Positions 7,257-16,494 of a stretch of 64,000 nucleotides of DNA are shown piece after piece. The stretch is from Bacillota bacterium. GTDB lineage: Bacteria; Bacillota; Clostridia; Acetivibrionales; JAEZXR01. The DNA lies in assembly GCA_023419605.1 (NCBI GenBank), contig JAEZXR010000119.1, positions 124,001 to 188,000 on the forward strand. The letters are read 5' to 3'. The position numbers were made by a program, and so were the translations under genes. Each line of letters starts with the position of its first letter. Positions within the stretch are counted from its first letter, which is position 1. The notes below the pieces were generated by a model. It made no database searches, was not told the DNA's origin, and saw nothing but the letters and a program-made list of their open reading frames with translations.

Positions 7257-9101
7257 ATGATTACAAAGGTAGGTCGTCCTTGGCGAAAAGCAGCACTTTT
7301 TCTTTTAGCCTTAGTACAAATTGTATTATTCAGTTTTCCTAAAACCACAGTAGAGGCCGCTTCAGCGCGTCAGATGGAGAATCTGGACCGGGGAGTGGTT
7401 GCTGTGAAGGTGAGCAATGGTGTATTTGTCAGCTGGCGGGTATTCGGTACGGAAGCATCCAGTGTTACTTATAATTTGTATCGCGGATCCACGAAAGTGA
7501 ACGCTTCCCCTCTTACTGTAAGCAATTATACGGATACGGCAGGCACTTCCAGTTCCACTTATTCCGTGGCTGCTGTTGTAAATGGAGTTGAGCAGGCTAA
7601 ATCAACAGTCGTAAATGTTTGGGGCAACAATTACCTCTCCGTTCCTCTTTCAGCACCCCCAGGGGGAACCACTCCCGATGGTGTTTCTTATACTTATAGT
7701 GCCAATGATTGCAGTGTAGCGGATCTCGATGGTGACCACCAGTACGAGATCATTGTAAAATGGGATCCATCCAATGCAAAGGATAATTCTCAAAGCGGAT
7801 ATACCGGAAATGTGTATCTGGATGCTTATAAACTGAATGGCACCCGTTTGTGGAGAATTGATCTGGGCAAAAACATCCGTGCCGGTGCGCACTATACCCA
7901 ATTCATAGCCTATGATCTGGATGGCGACGGTAAAGCAGAGGTCGCGTGTAAAATAGCCGATGGTACCAAGGATGGAACTGGTACGGTATTTGGGAATGCC
8001 AGTGCGGATTACCGCAATTCCAGTGGATACGTACTATCGGGTCCGGAGTACTTGGGCCTATTTTCAGGAGCTTCTGGCCGCCTGCTTGAATATGTCAGCT
8101 ATCAGCCTCCCCGGGGAACTGTCGGAGATTGGGGAGATACCTATGGAAACCGCGTTGACCGTTTTCTGGCCTGTGTTGCATACCTGGATGGCGTGAGACC
8201 GAGCCTCGTAATGTGCCGTGGCTACTATACAAGGACCGTGCTGGTTGCATGGGATTACAGAAATGGTTCTCTCACCCAGCGATGGACCTTTGACAGTAAT
8301 GCCAGCGGTAATTCCGGATATGCCGGGCAGGGAAATCATAACCTGGCAGTTGCCGATGTAGATGGCGACGGCAAAGATGAAATCATCTATGGAGCCTGCA
8401 GCATTGACGATAATGGAACCGGGCTTTATACAACCGGATTGGGACACGGCGATGCGCTGCATGTAAGTGATTTGGATCCCAATAGGGCCGGACTGGAAGT
8501 ATGGGACGCCCACGAGTCGCCGAATCCCTATGGTGCAGATTTCCGCGATGCAAAAACAGGGCAGGTAATATGGGGCTACAAGGCTTCCGGTGACATCGGA
8601 AGAGCCATGGCAGCGGATATAGACGCCAGCCGCGTAGGATGTGAAGTGTGGGCGGCAGGTTCCGGATTATATGACTGCAAGGGAAATATAATCAGCAGTA
8701 CTGCACCTTCATCCAACAATTTTGCAGTTTGGTGGGATGGAGATTTACAGCGTGAATTGCTGGATGGCATTACCGTTAGCAAGTATGGCGGCGGAACATT
8801 GCTCTCCGCCAGTGGCTGTGCCTCAAATAACGGTACAAAGTCCACTCCCGGTTTAAGTGCAGACCTGTTGGGAGACTGGAGAGAAGAAGTGATATGGAGG
8901 ACTTCCGATAGTTCTGCGCTGCGGATCTATACCACTACAACGCCCACCAGCACTCGCATTTACACCTTAATGCACGATCCCGTTTACAGACTAAGCGTTG
9001 CCTGGCAGAATGTGGCGTATAACCAGCCGCCAATGACAGGCTTTTATTTGGGAGGCGGTATGTCAACCCCTCCAACACCCAACATCTATTTGGCCCCGTG
9101 A
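7257..9101 (+). CDS. Secreted rhamnogalacturonan lyase, PL11 (YesW-like)
   Basis: A 614-residue exported enzyme cleaving the rhamnogalacturonan I backbone of pectin by beta-elimination. A signal peptide is clear: basic start (KVGRPWRKA), hydrophobic core (LFLLALVQIVLFSF), cleavage near VEAASA. The mature part begins with a fibronectin-like beta domain (SWRVFGTEASSVTYNLYRGS) and continues as an eight-bladed propeller with repeated calcium loops of the DxDGD type (DLDGDHQYE, DLDGDGKAE, DVDGDGKDE). No dockerin or carbohydrate-binding module follows, so it is likely free rather than cellulosomal. ATG 7257 is preferred over the TTG at 7251, since TAGGAGGT ends exactly at 7250. The gene is framed by a 36-bp inverted repeat. 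Confidence 0.93.
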   Translation: MITKVGRPWRKAALFLLALVQIVLFSFPKTTVEAASARQMENLDRGVVAVKVSNGVFVSWRVFGTEASSVTYNLYRGSTKVNASPLTVSNYTDTAGTSSSTYSVAAVVNGVEQAKSTVVNVWGNNYLSVPLSAPPGGTTPDGVSYTYSANDCSVADLDGDHQYEIIVKWDPSNAKDNSQSGYTGNVYLDAYKLNGTRLWRIDLGKNIRAGAHYTQFIAYDLDGDGKAEVACKIADGTKDGTGTVFGNASADYRNSSGYVLSGPEYLGLFSGASGRLLEYVSYQPPRGTVGDWGDTYGNRVDRFLACVAYLDGVRPSLVMCRGYYTRTVLVAWDYRNGSLTQRWTFDSNASGNSGYAGQGNHNLAVADVDGDGKDEIIYGACSIDDNGTGLYTTGLGHGDALHVSDLDPNRAGLEVWDAHESPNPYGADFRDAKTGQVIWGYKASGDIGRAMAADIDASRVGCEVWAAGSGLYDCKGNIISSTAPSSNNFAVWWDGDLQRELLDGITVSKYGGGTLLSASGCASNNGTKSTPGLSADLLGDWREEVIWRTSDSSALRIYTTTTPTSTRIYTLMHDPVYRLSVAWQNVAYNQPPMTGFYLGGGMSTPPTPNIYLAP

Positions 9102-9193
9102 ACACAATAGTTCAGGGAGTAAATCCCGGAAGCAAAGGCAGTAATGGATACAGTGTATTGTAAAGATCCATAAGGGTAAATAAATTGTATTGG

Positions 9194-9229
9194 AGCGGTA
9201 GTAGCTTTTTAAAGGATTGGAATCTCTCC
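9194..9229 (-). repeat. Right arm of 36-bp inverted repeat flanking the lyase gene
   Basis: Inverted partner of 7202-7237 (32 of 36 matches). It lies 92 bases past the lyase stop codon and immediately before the shared terminator, so both arms would be in the lyase mRNA. Confidence 0.85.
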
Positions 9230-9233
9230 GGAT

Positions 9234-9272
9234 AAAAGGAGCAAGGAATAAAAAATTTTCCTTGCTCCTTTT
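9234..9272. terminator. Bidirectional terminator between convergent genes
   Basis: AAAAGGAGCAAGGAA pairs perfectly with TTCCTTGCTCCTTTT. A-run and T-run flank both sides, so it serves the rightward lyase gene and the leftward HEAT-repeat gene. Confidence 0.85.
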
Positions 9273-9303
9273 GAATTCAGTGTTCTCCGGGAAATGGGTA
9301 AGA

Positions 9304-9651
9304 CTAATGTTTTTCCTCCTTTTGGCTGTTCTCCTTTATTGCGTTCATTGCCAACTTGGCTTTTTCCCGTACTTCTTCGTTTGCCTCGCTGTTCCATAAC
9401 TGTCTGACGAATTCAAGTGACCGGCCAATCCCTATGATGCCTAAAGCTTCCACAGTGTTCAGACGAATTTGTGGATCTGCATGGTTTAGCAGAGGGATTA
9501 ATGCGTTCATTGCATTTTCAGTTTTCGTTGCCCCCAGTGCCTTAATTACTGCAATACGGACTTCAATATCCTCTGTAGATAATGCTTTAAGCAGTTTATC
9601 GACTTTTTTCTTTTGCGCCCACTTTTCCACTTTTTTGATTGAAAGTGCCAT
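9304..9651 (-). CDS. Small HEAT-repeat protein
   Basis: A 115-residue protein made almost only of alpha-helical HEAT/PBS-lyase-like repeats. At least three units are visible: 'KLLKALSTEDIEVRIAVIKALG', 'ALIPLLNHADPQIRLNTVEALG' and 'FVRQLWNSEANEEVREKAKLAM'. Such repeats form protein-binding solenoids; no catalytic motif is present. The ATG at 9651 is chosen because GGGAGGTG lies eight bases upstream, which excludes the GTG at 9660. Lysine-rich ends flank the repeats. The partner is unknown. Confidence 0.8.
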   Translation of the reverse strand: MALSIKKVEKWAQKKKVDKLLKALSTEDIEVRIAVIKALGATKTENAMNALIPLLNHADPQIRLNTVEALGIIGIGRSLEFVRQLWNSEANEEVREKAKLAMNAIKENSQKEEKH

Positions 9652-9805
9652 TGCTTTCACCTCCCTTGGTTTTCAGAATAGTGCCGGACAATGTAAAACA
9701 GTGCTGGAAAGCAGCAACCGATGTTTATATTACATAATATTCATAGGGGATGTGAATTACTACTCTTTCAGGTTTGTTATTTTACTTCTTATACGCTGAG
9801 GAGCG

Positions 9806-11218
9806 TCAGTTTTGCTCTGCAAGAAACTCCTGCTTTATTGCATATCGTTTCCAGCGGCCTCCAGGTGCCAGGCGCAGCTTCTTTTTTTCCGCATTGCTGA
9901 GGCTAATGTCGGGTTTCGTGCTTTGACTGTTCATGAGAATCTGGGTTAGGGTATGGTCATGGTTCTGTACCTGTTGCGCTATCTTCTTACATTGAATGAC
10001 TTCATTTTCCACAAGGTTCATTCGCAGCTCGAGCTTGGTAAATTCCCGATCAAGACTTTGCTGTGCATTTGTAATCTGCGTCATGTTTTTAACCAGGCTT
10101 GCATTGGCTTCCTTTAACTCGTCGACACTGTTTTTCAGCAGTGTAAGACTTTCGACGATCATGTTTCGAAGCTCATCCGGAGACAATGCGTTGGCAGAAG
10201 CCGAGGGCTCCTGATAGAATGGGAATTTGAAGCCGTTAGTAAAGATTACCGGGATTTCCCGGACCAGAATTTTTTCGCTTTCGTAGGTGGTATTGGTTTT
10301 ATAAGCTGCGCAAAATACCTGCCTGCCTCCGGAAAAGGTATTCCGGGCGGGCTTGCTCCATTGCTTGCCGAGATCCCTGGAGACGGTGTAATAGATGGCA
10401 TCCTCCCTGACCCAGTACACATGGAGATGATTGTTCGCCAAAAGCAAGGAGGCCTCGGTGAAGGGATAGCTGGAGCTATGAAGAACGGTTGCTTCAGACC
10501 ATAGGTTTTTATCAGGAATTTTCTGTTGGTACACCAGTTCGTATTGTCTGCTGGCCCTGCGTTGATAGCATAAATGCAGGGCATTGTTTTCATCGTTTAT
10601 GCATCGGGCGAGCTCGCAATCTCCGGCGTATTTCGCTATAGGAGTAAAATCGCTCCACAGATTCTGCGAGGTTGTATATTTTTTGAATCCGATTTGCAGG
10701 TGTTTTCCATCAGAGGATGGATAAAACGCATACAGATTTCCGGCTTTGTCACGGCATACAGAGTAGGGAGAAGGGCCATTTGTTACGTAATCCAGTACTC
10801 TAGGCTTGGAAGGAGTGTCGTTGCTCAGCACCTGATGGGATAAAAGGGTACTTTGGTTATGCTGCAGGGTGAAAAACAGGTGTACATAATTTTTTCCAGG
10901 GGTGAGAAAAAGGTTCTTGTCATAGGCGTTGGGTGATTTGCTCTGTAATACAGGAATGCTCTTTACCGTATCCCCGTTGATGTACAGGTAAAATATATTT
11001 CCGCCATTATCCTGATAGAGAAGATGAAAGCAGTCGGAGGAGTCCATATCCGCAAAAAAGCACGGGTGGCAGTTTTTTCTTATTGAAATGGGATCCGTCC
11101 AGGTATTTTTCCGGGTGAGTACGCTGTAGCAAATGCCAAGCTTTGGTTCATAATATAAATTCCAAACTTTTTCAGTGGATTGTTTAAACAAATACTGTTT
11201 ACGGTCGGAACTGTACAT
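9806..11218 (-). CDS. Propeller-like protein with C-terminal coiled coil, function unknown
   Basis: A 470-residue protein that I do not recognise as a named family. Residues about 1-310 hold repeating segments with aromatic and Asp/Asn turns resembling sialidase/BNR propeller blades ('YYEPKLGICYSVLTRKNTWTDPISI', 'HVYWVREDAIYYTVSRDLGKQWSKP', the latter close to an Asp-box). Residues about 335-430 are a long coiled coil ('LTLLKNSVDELKEANASLVKN' onwards), and the end is basic. There is no signal peptide or membrane segment. AGGGGTG precedes the ATG. A sugar-binding or structural role is possible; no enzyme activity is claimed. Confidence 0.65.
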   Translation of the reverse strand: MYSSDRKQYLFKQSTEKVWNLYYEPKLGICYSVLTRKNTWTDPISIRKNCHPCFFADMDSSDCFHLLYQDNGGNIFYLYINGDTVKSIPVLQSKSPNAYDKNLFLTPGKNYVHLFFTLQHNQSTLLSHQVLSNDTPSKPRVLDYVTNGPSPYSVCRDKAGNLYAFYPSSDGKHLQIGFKKYTTSQNLWSDFTPIAKYAGDCELARCINDENNALHLCYQRRASRQYELVYQQKIPDKNLWSEATVLHSSSYPFTEASLLLANNHLHVYWVREDAIYYTVSRDLGKQWSKPARNTFSGGRQVFCAAYKTNTTYESEKILVREIPVIFTNGFKFPFYQEPSASANALSPDELRNMIVESLTLLKNSVDELKEANASLVKNMTQITNAQQSLDREFTKLELRMNLVENEVIQCKKIAQQVQNHDHTLTQILMNSQSTKPDISLSNAEKKKLRLAPGGRWKRYAIKQEFLAEQN

Positions 11219-11235
11219 AGAAACACCCCTTTATA

Positions 11236-11315
11236 GAATTGAAAATGGAGAATGGAAAATTGAAAATTATAGCGGATGATCATTTTCAATTCTCAATTTT
11301 CAATTCTCCATTCTT
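11236..11315. repeat. Heptad-built hairpin
   Basis: The left arm reads in 7-bp steps gaattga, aaatgga, gaatgga, aaattga, aaattat (11236-11270), and the right arm cattttc, aattctc, aattttc, aattctc, cattctt (11281-11315). The arms are near-complementary. Related hairpins occur at 40743-40777 and 52222-52312, and a single arm at 3854-3881. It sits upstream of the leftward propeller gene. Confidence 0.8.
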
Positions 11316-11395
11316 ATATAAGTGTATGCAGCCGGAATTTGTTATAATGCAGAGGATTAAAAATAATTCACTGTAAAAAACTTTATTATGTGTAT

Positions 11396-11422
11396 CACCA
11401 AAAATGGCTCGCAACATATTAT
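11396..11422 (+). promoter_or_regulatory. Possible mother-cell (sigma-E/K-like) promoter
   Basis: CATATTAT at 11415-11422 fits the CATAnnnT form of sigma-E/sigma-K -10 boxes, with an AC-containing segment about 16 bases upstream. The match is weak and mainly of interest because the gene downstream is split by a skin-like element. Confidence 0.25.
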
Positions 11423-11478
11423 GTAATTGAGAGGGAAATCAAAAATGAATATAGCCATAAATGAAAGGGGATATATGT

Positions 11479-12348
11479 ATGGGACACGAACATGAAAGAA
11501 TAGTTTCCGGTCTGATTTGCCCGAATGACTTATCAAAAGTTAGAGAGGCAGTTTGCGTGCAGACCGAGAAGATCTACGACTCATGCAAAGAGAAAGACTG
11601 CATTGAAGATGCGAGGGTATTCTTCAAACACCCTCATAAAGTACAAAGGATTATCGATGCTGCGATGAACGTAAAGATAAGAAGAGCAGAAGTGGTTGAC
11701 GTATTTGCCGATGTAGAGCCTGTTCCGTTTAAGAGAGGATTCTTTACGGTGGATGTCAAATTCTTCATCAGAGTTACATTAGATTTCTTTGTACCGAGAA
11801 TGCACGGAGGTACAAAAATAGTCACAGTTCATGGTCTTATACTCTTTGATAAAAAGGTGATTCTCTTCGGTTCTGAAGGCGGTGTTAAGATCTTTAAGGC
11901 CCACTTTGTAGAACATGGAATTGATCAGCCTATAAGAAATAGACTGCAACAGGATAACCTGCCGATTTCGAAGGTAGAAGTTGCTGAGCCTATCGCTCTC
12001 AACGCCAGGATTGTGGAAAGGTGTGAAGAACACCATCACTGCTTTGAACCGTTGACAAGGACACTGTCCGATCTTCTGGGTGACGACGGCACTGATGATG
12101 AAGTCGAAGAAGTTGAGATGGAAGATGAAGATACACGTCATCACCATCATGAGGAGAAGAGAGTCGTTGCTTCCGTGGGTTTGTTCTCCATTATAAAACT
12201 GGTTAGGTTAGTGCAGCTATTGATCCCTGCGTTTGATTTCTGTGTACCTAACAGTAAAAAAGGTGCAGAATTTTTTGTCTCCTACATCTCAAGCTCGAAC
12301 CCTCCTACAAAGCGTATTCTATGCACTTTTTTTGATTCGGAAACATAA
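11479..12348 (+). CDS. 5' part of a gene split by a recombinase element
   Basis: Codons 1-258 (11479-12252) belong to an uncharacterised clostridial protein: a beta-rich body ('DCIEDARVFF', 'AEVVDVFADVEPVPFKRGFFTVDVKFFIRVTLDFF', 'DKKVILFGSEGGVKIF') and an acidic, His-rich linker (EVEEVEMEDED, then HHHH). At Asn258 the frame enters foreign DNA and reads 31 unrelated codons to a stop at 12346. The true C-terminus lies at 16862-17008, in the same frame when the two 12-bp cores are joined, giving 306 residues. ATG 11479 is preferred to 11461 because AAAGGGGA lies eight bases upstream. A sporulation role is inferred from the interruption type, not from recognised homology. Confidence 0.8.
   Translation: MGHEHERIVSGLICPNDLSKVREAVCVQTEKIYDSCKEKDCIEDARVFFKHPHKVQRIIDAAMNVKIRRAEVVDVFADVEPVPFKRGFFTVDVKFFIRVTLDFFVPRMHGGTKIVTVHGLILFDKKVILFGSEGGVKIFKAHFVEHGIDQPIRNRLQQDNLPISKVEVAEPIALNARIVERCEEHHHCFEPLTRTLSDLLGDDGTDDEVEEVEMEDEDTRHHHHEEKRVVASVGLFSIIKLVRLVQLLIPAFDFCVPNSKKGAEFFVSYISSSNPPTKRILCTFFDSET
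12242..12253 (+). repeat. Left attachment core of the recombinase element
   Basis: GTGTACCTAACA, identical to 16851-16862. Flanking bases differ on both sides, so the crossover lies within these 12 bp. The adjoining element end (12252-12268) is one arm of the reconstructed attP inverted repeat. Confidence 0.88.
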
Positions 12349-13775
12349 ACTTTTTCAATGAGTTCCCGGATGATGTCACGTCGTTCCTGGGGATGGAGAT
12401 CGTCATATAGGCTCATGAAGGACTTGACCCCTTCGATCACTGAGGAAAAGTCTATGACGGACAGGGTGTTCTGCTTTTCAAGTTCTTCCCGTTGTTTTTG
12501 CAATCGATTGATTTTTTTCATAAGCTCGTTGATCCTGTCGGCAAAAGCATCCATCTCCACTTTCCCGGTTTCAAAAAGTGCAAAATACCGGTCTCTGGCT
12601 TTGGCAGCTTCCTGGATTTCATTTTCCATTCCCCTTATAGCTGCCTGATGATCCGGCTTATTGGCTTTTTCTGCAAGCGCGGCTATATTTTCAACTACTT
12701 CAGAGTTAATTAAAACCTCTAATTTTTTAAGTACCGGAGGATCTACTTTTCGTGTAGATATGCAGAAGCCGGTACACAGTCCGCGATTGGGGTTTGCACC
12801 TCCACACCGATACATGCAGGCAGGATATTTTTTTCCGTTCCGGGTACTGTGACTTTCTATATAGTACATACCGAGTCCGCATTTTGGACATTTGACTACG
12901 GAGGAGAATAACTGGTCCGCGTCCTTTTTTCTAACAGGAGCCTTCTGTTTGTTTGCTTCCAGTCGCTGTTGTACGGCAGCGAAAAGCTCATCGTCTATGA
13001 TCGCTTCATGGATCCCTTTTTTTGCTTCAAATCCGCCATTTTTCAGGTCTTTTCTGCCCGTAGTTACATAACCGTTATAGAATTCGTTACTGAGCATTTT
13101 TACGAGCATTTCATGACGCCACTTCCTTCCGAGCCTGTTGGTATATCCGAGCCCGTTTATGTAATCGGTCAGCTGCTGTATGTTTGCACCGGCTGCATAA
13201 CGCCTGAAAATCTCCCTTACGGTTTCTGCCTTTTTACTGTCAACCAATACTTCCTTATTGCTATCTGAATAACTATAGGCGAAGGGGATGGAGGATTTGC
13301 TTAGACCTTCCTTAAACCGTTGATTCATGCCCATTTTTACGTTTTCAATGATAGTGTTTCGCTCAAACTCTGCTATACTACCCAGGAGCTGCAGCAGCAT
13401 TTTGCCGATGGGGGTACTGGTGTCGAAGTGCTCACTATAGCTAAGAAGGGATACATTGTTCTGCTGTAAAAGGTCAACCACACCCAGCATATCCAACAGG
13501 CTCCTGCTTAATCGGCTTAACTTCCAGATTAGAATGACGTCGAATTTGTGCTGCTTTGCATCTTCCAGCATTTGCAGGAGGCCAGGGCGGTCTTGAATAT
13601 TTTTACCGCTTATACCGGCATCCTGGTATATCTTTGTTATGACATAGCCATAGGTTTGGGCATATTTTTTTAACAGCGCTATCTGCGCGGGAATGGAGTA
13701 GCCCTCCTGCGCTTGTTCTACAGTACTTACGCGTACATAAATGGCAACTCTGTTCAAGGTGATTTCTGCCTGCAT
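12282..13775 (-). CDS. Large serine recombinase of the intervening element
   Basis: A 497-residue site-specific recombinase. The resolvase catalytic domain (about 8-155) carries the nucleophile in 'AIYVRVSTVEQAQEGYS' (Ser17) and the arginine-rich 'WKLSRLSRSLLDML' motif. A recombinase domain (about 175-270, 'GIHEAIIDDELFAAVQQRL' at its end), a zinc ribbon (CPKCG near residue 296, then two later cysteines) and a coiled coil (about 380-450) follow. This is the plan of phage integrases and of SpoIVCA, which excises skin from sigK. The ATG at 13775 has AAAGGGAG upstream; an extended start further upstream lacks one. The gene points at the left att core. Confidence 0.93.
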   Translation of the reverse strand: MQAEITLNRVAIYVRVSTVEQAQEGYSIPAQIALLKKYAQTYGYVITKIYQDAGISGKNIQDRPGLLQMLEDAKQHKFDVILIWKLSRLSRSLLDMLGVVDLLQQNNVSLLSYSEHFDTSTPIGKMLLQLLGSIAEFERNTIIENVKMGMNQRFKEGLSKSSIPFAYSYSDSNKEVLVDSKKAETVREIFRRYAAGANIQQLTDYINGLGYTNRLGRKWRHEMLVKMLSNEFYNGYVTTGRKDLKNGGFEAKKGIHEAIIDDELFAAVQQRLEANKQKAPVRKKDADQLFSSVVKCPKCGLGMYYIESHSTRNGKKYPACMYRCGGANPNRGLCTGFCISTRKVDPPVLKKLEVLINSEVVENIAALAEKANKPDHQAAIRGMENEIQEAAKARDRYFALFETGKVEMDAFADRINELMKKINRLQKQREELEKQNTLSVIDFSSVIEGVKSFMSLYDDLHPQERRDIIRELIEKVYVSESKKVHRIRFVGGFELEM

Positions 13776-13919
13776 AAAATCAACTCCCTTTATAGGGCGC
13801 AAATGTGATTTATTCCTATTATTTAATACATGGAATAAATAGATAAGTATGCGCAGCAGGACTGGCTTATGCATGATATTTACTTTTAATCTATTCATAT
13901 TTATGGGAAAAGAATCTGG

Positions 13920-14510
13920 AGATGCTAATATAGTACAAGGGATGCCGATAATAATTATACGTACTTTTCTGGTTTTTCAAATTATTTACAACAAGAGGAG
14001 CTAAATGAGGTACTTAGGAATTAAGAAATCTATAGCATTACCAGTAATGTTTTCTGTTCTTGGGGTATCATGGCCAGCGTTTGCAGATGTTTGGATTAGT
14101 GGGAAAAACTTGATAATACCTAGAACGATGTACCGAGATTTAAATCTGATTTCGGAACACAGCATTAAATGGGAAAATGTACGTAGTTGGTGGATACACA
14201 AGACCAACTATGAAAAGTCAAAGGAAGTAAGCTAAGTAGATTTAGGCATAAAGCAGAGTTTGGAATATGTATATCAAAGGAATACTGGGGTTATGGAACC
14301 GGTAAGGTGTTACTGGAAAATGTTCTGATGTGGGTAGCGGCTGTGGGAATCGAGAAAATTTCATTAACTGTGGTACAGACAAATATAAAAGCAATTCAAT
14401 TATATAAAAGGTATGGGTTGGTAGAAGAAGGATTATTAATAAAGGACCGTATCCATAAAGATGGGAACTATTATAATACAGTCATAATGGGGAGAGTATT
14501 AGACAAATAG
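13920..14510 (+). pseudogene. Decayed GNAT-type N-acetyltransferase
   Basis: The C-terminal half of a GNAT fold is readable from about 14243 to 14510: 'AEFGICISKEYWGYGTGKVLLENV' (the acetyl-CoA loop in the form of Gly-x-Gly-x-Gly variants), 'ISLTVVQTNIKAIQLYKRYGL' and 'GLLIKDRIHKDGNYYNTVIMGRVL'. It has no start codon with a ribosome binding site. An N-terminal-like piece (YFSGFSNYLQQEELNEVLRN) is found in another frame near 13960-14020, and between them the frames are broken. Several frameshifts and a missing middle make it inactive cargo. Confidence 0.65.
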
Positions 14511-14816
14511 AAGTTAAAACTAGAGGATAATATTTATACGTTACTTTAATTGAATAATAAATGTCCCGGCTCCGGCCAGAGCCTTATTTTTTATCTACAT
14601 ATAGACAGAAAGGTGATACTCTATTTTCCATAAGAAGTTACATATATAAAAGGATTTTTCCGTTATACTTTAATTTGCTTCCTATAGAGTTACCGTTCAA
14701 ATCATTTTTACTAATCACATTATGTTTACTTCATTCATAAAGTATATAGATGACGCAACTAAACTTTTTGATACAATAGCAAATATAGGAATAGAAAATA
14801 ATCTGGAGGTGCTTTT
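14511..14816 (+). other. Spacer with a small terminator, upstream of the decarboxylase
   Basis: It holds a hairpin GGCTC/GAGCC followed by TTATTTTTT (14567-14593), a terminator for the decayed acetyltransferase. A TACAAT -10-like box at 14772-14777 lacks a good -35. Nothing else is recognised. Confidence 0.5.
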
Positions 14817-16031
14817 GTGTATATTCAATATCAAAATCAAGCCGCTTATGGATATATGCCACAGCCTATAAGAGATGGGGCCGGCGCCACCGACCCCGGC
14901 CCACGGGATATTCTTCGGGATATTGAAAACCCCGACTTACTTGTTCCTCCTAAAACTGATGCTGGCCTGGTTCCTAACCTGAAATTCTCCTTCTCCGATG
15001 CTCATATGATATTAAAGCCGGGAGGATGGTCCAGAGAGGTCACAGTCAGGGAACTGCCCATTGCAACAACCCTTGCGGGCGTTAATATGCGCTTGACACC
15101 GGGAGGTGTGCGTGAGGCGCACTGGCATCAGCAATCAGAATGGGCTTATATGTTATATGGCAGTGCACGAGTTTCAGCGGTTGACCAGAAAGGGCGAAAT
15201 TTCATTGCCGATATTGGTCCTGGCGACCTTTGGTTTTTTCCAGCAGGCATTCCTCATACGATTCAGGGGCTGGCTCCGGATGGCTGCGAATTTTTGCTGG
15301 TTTTTGATGATGGGAGCTTTTCTGACCTTAACACCTTAAGCCTCTCTGATTGGTTTTCACGTATTCCCAAAGAGGTGCTGGCAGCTAATTTCGGCGTTTC
15401 AGTCAGTGACTTTAAGACCCTTCCCTCAGGGCAGGTCTATATCTATCAGGGGACCGTTCCGGGTCCTCTTGAAAGTCAGGCAGTCCAGTCTCCTTACGGG
15501 ATAGTTCCCCAAAGTTACAAACATCGGTTACTGGCACAAAAACCAGATTTTGAAGGGCCTGGCGGAACGGTTAGAATAGTGGATTCTTCTAATTTTCCTG
15601 TTTCAAAAACCACCGCTGCGGCGTTGGTCGAGATCAAGCCCGGTGCCATGAGAGAACTTCATTGGCATCCTAATGCGGATGAGTGGCAATATTACATTTC
15701 CGGGCAGGCACGCATGGGGGTATTTACAGGAAACGGTACAGCCCGTACATTTGATTATAGAGCTGGTGATGTCGGCTATGTGCCGTTTGCTACCGGGCAC
15801 TATATTCAAAATACCGGCAGCCAGCCGGTATGGTACTTGGAAATGTTTAAGAGCGACCGGTTTGCCGATGTTTCGCTAAATCAGTGGATGGCTCTAACAC
15901 CTAAACAAATTATTAAAGAAAACATATGTGTGGGACCGGAATTTATAAATGCTTTGAGAAAAGAAAAATGGCCGGTGGTCAAATATCCGGGGGTTCCGTA
16001 TTATCCCTCTCGTGGAGAATACAGAACGTAG
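14817..16031 (+). CDS. Bicupin oxalate decarboxylase
   Basis: A 404-residue two-cupin enzyme converting oxalate to formate and CO2 with manganese. Cupin 1 (about 60-200) has the metal motif 'EAHWHQQSEWAYML' (His-x-His and Glu) with the later 'PAGIPHTIQG' histidine. Cupin 2 (about 245-380) has 'RELHWHPNADEWQYYI' and 'FATGHYIQN'. Length and both metal sites are those of OxdC/OxdD. There is no signal peptide. It starts with GTG at 14817, six bases after GGAGGT. In Bacillus subtilis OxdD is a spore-coat protein, which is notable because this copy is cargo of an element splitting a possible spore gene. It looks intact. Confidence 0.9.
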   Translation: MYIQYQNQAAYGYMPQPIRDGAGATDPGPRDILRDIENPDLLVPPKTDAGLVPNLKFSFSDAHMILKPGGWSREVTVRELPIATTLAGVNMRLTPGGVREAHWHQQSEWAYMLYGSARVSAVDQKGRNFIADIGPGDLWFFPAGIPHTIQGLAPDGCEFLLVFDDGSFSDLNTLSLSDWFSRIPKEVLAANFGVSVSDFKTLPSGQVYIYQGTVPGPLESQAVQSPYGIVPQSYKHRLLAQKPDFEGPGGTVRIVDSSNFPVSKTTAAALVEIKPGAMRELHWHPNADEWQYYISGQARMGVFTGNGTARTFDYRAGDVGYVPFATGHYIQNTGSQPVWYLEMFKSDRFADVSLNQWMALTPKQIIKENICVGPEFINALRKEKWPVVKYPGVPYYPSRGEYRT

Positions 16032-16494
16032 GAAAGAAAAAGCAAATAAACATTCAACTATGATAGCGATTTCTTTAAAGAATAGATTCAAAAGCGGTTC
16101 TTAGGCTGTTGACAAAGATGAAAAGTCAGCAGCCTGAACCACGTTCTGCAGGTGGTATTCAAAGTGAAGAATTATTCTTATGAGTAATCCCTGTAATATT
16201 TTGATTAACCTGATTCGTTGTCTCTTTCTCCTTATAAACTCAGTATCCACCCCTAAATTATATTTCATGACTCAATTTTGTGATTTCATTATAGCCGTGC
16301 TTCTTACTCCTTTTTTAGTCATTCATCCTATCTGGCGTCGCTGAATTCAAATTCGATTGCATTGTCCTGAATAAATTGTTTAATACGCAATAAATGGGGA
16401 GAGTAAAACTTCTTGTGAATGCGAAACTCTTCGGTCCGGATGTCGAATAGGACAAATTTTGAGGTGCATAGGTATATATGAAGGAGGTCTTTAT
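16032..16494 (+). other. Spacer behind the oxalate decarboxylase
   Basis: A hairpin at 16096-16140 (GGTTC with GAACC, then AGGCTGTTGAC with GTCAGCAGCCT) is the likely terminator of the decarboxylase, though the T-run is poor. The rest is AT-rich and holds only a short leftward open frame without a ribosome binding site. Confidence 0.45.

Noticed and set aside
12253..12348. The 31 codons after the left att core as the genuine C-terminus of the split gene
   Set aside because: They run antisense through the end of the recombinase gene, while the distant 3' piece continues the protein in frame and ends at a proper terminator.
14005..14235. 76-codon frame resembling a signal-peptide protein
   Set aside because: It lies in a decayed acetyltransferase region, and pieces of a GNAT-type protein can be read in other frames around it.
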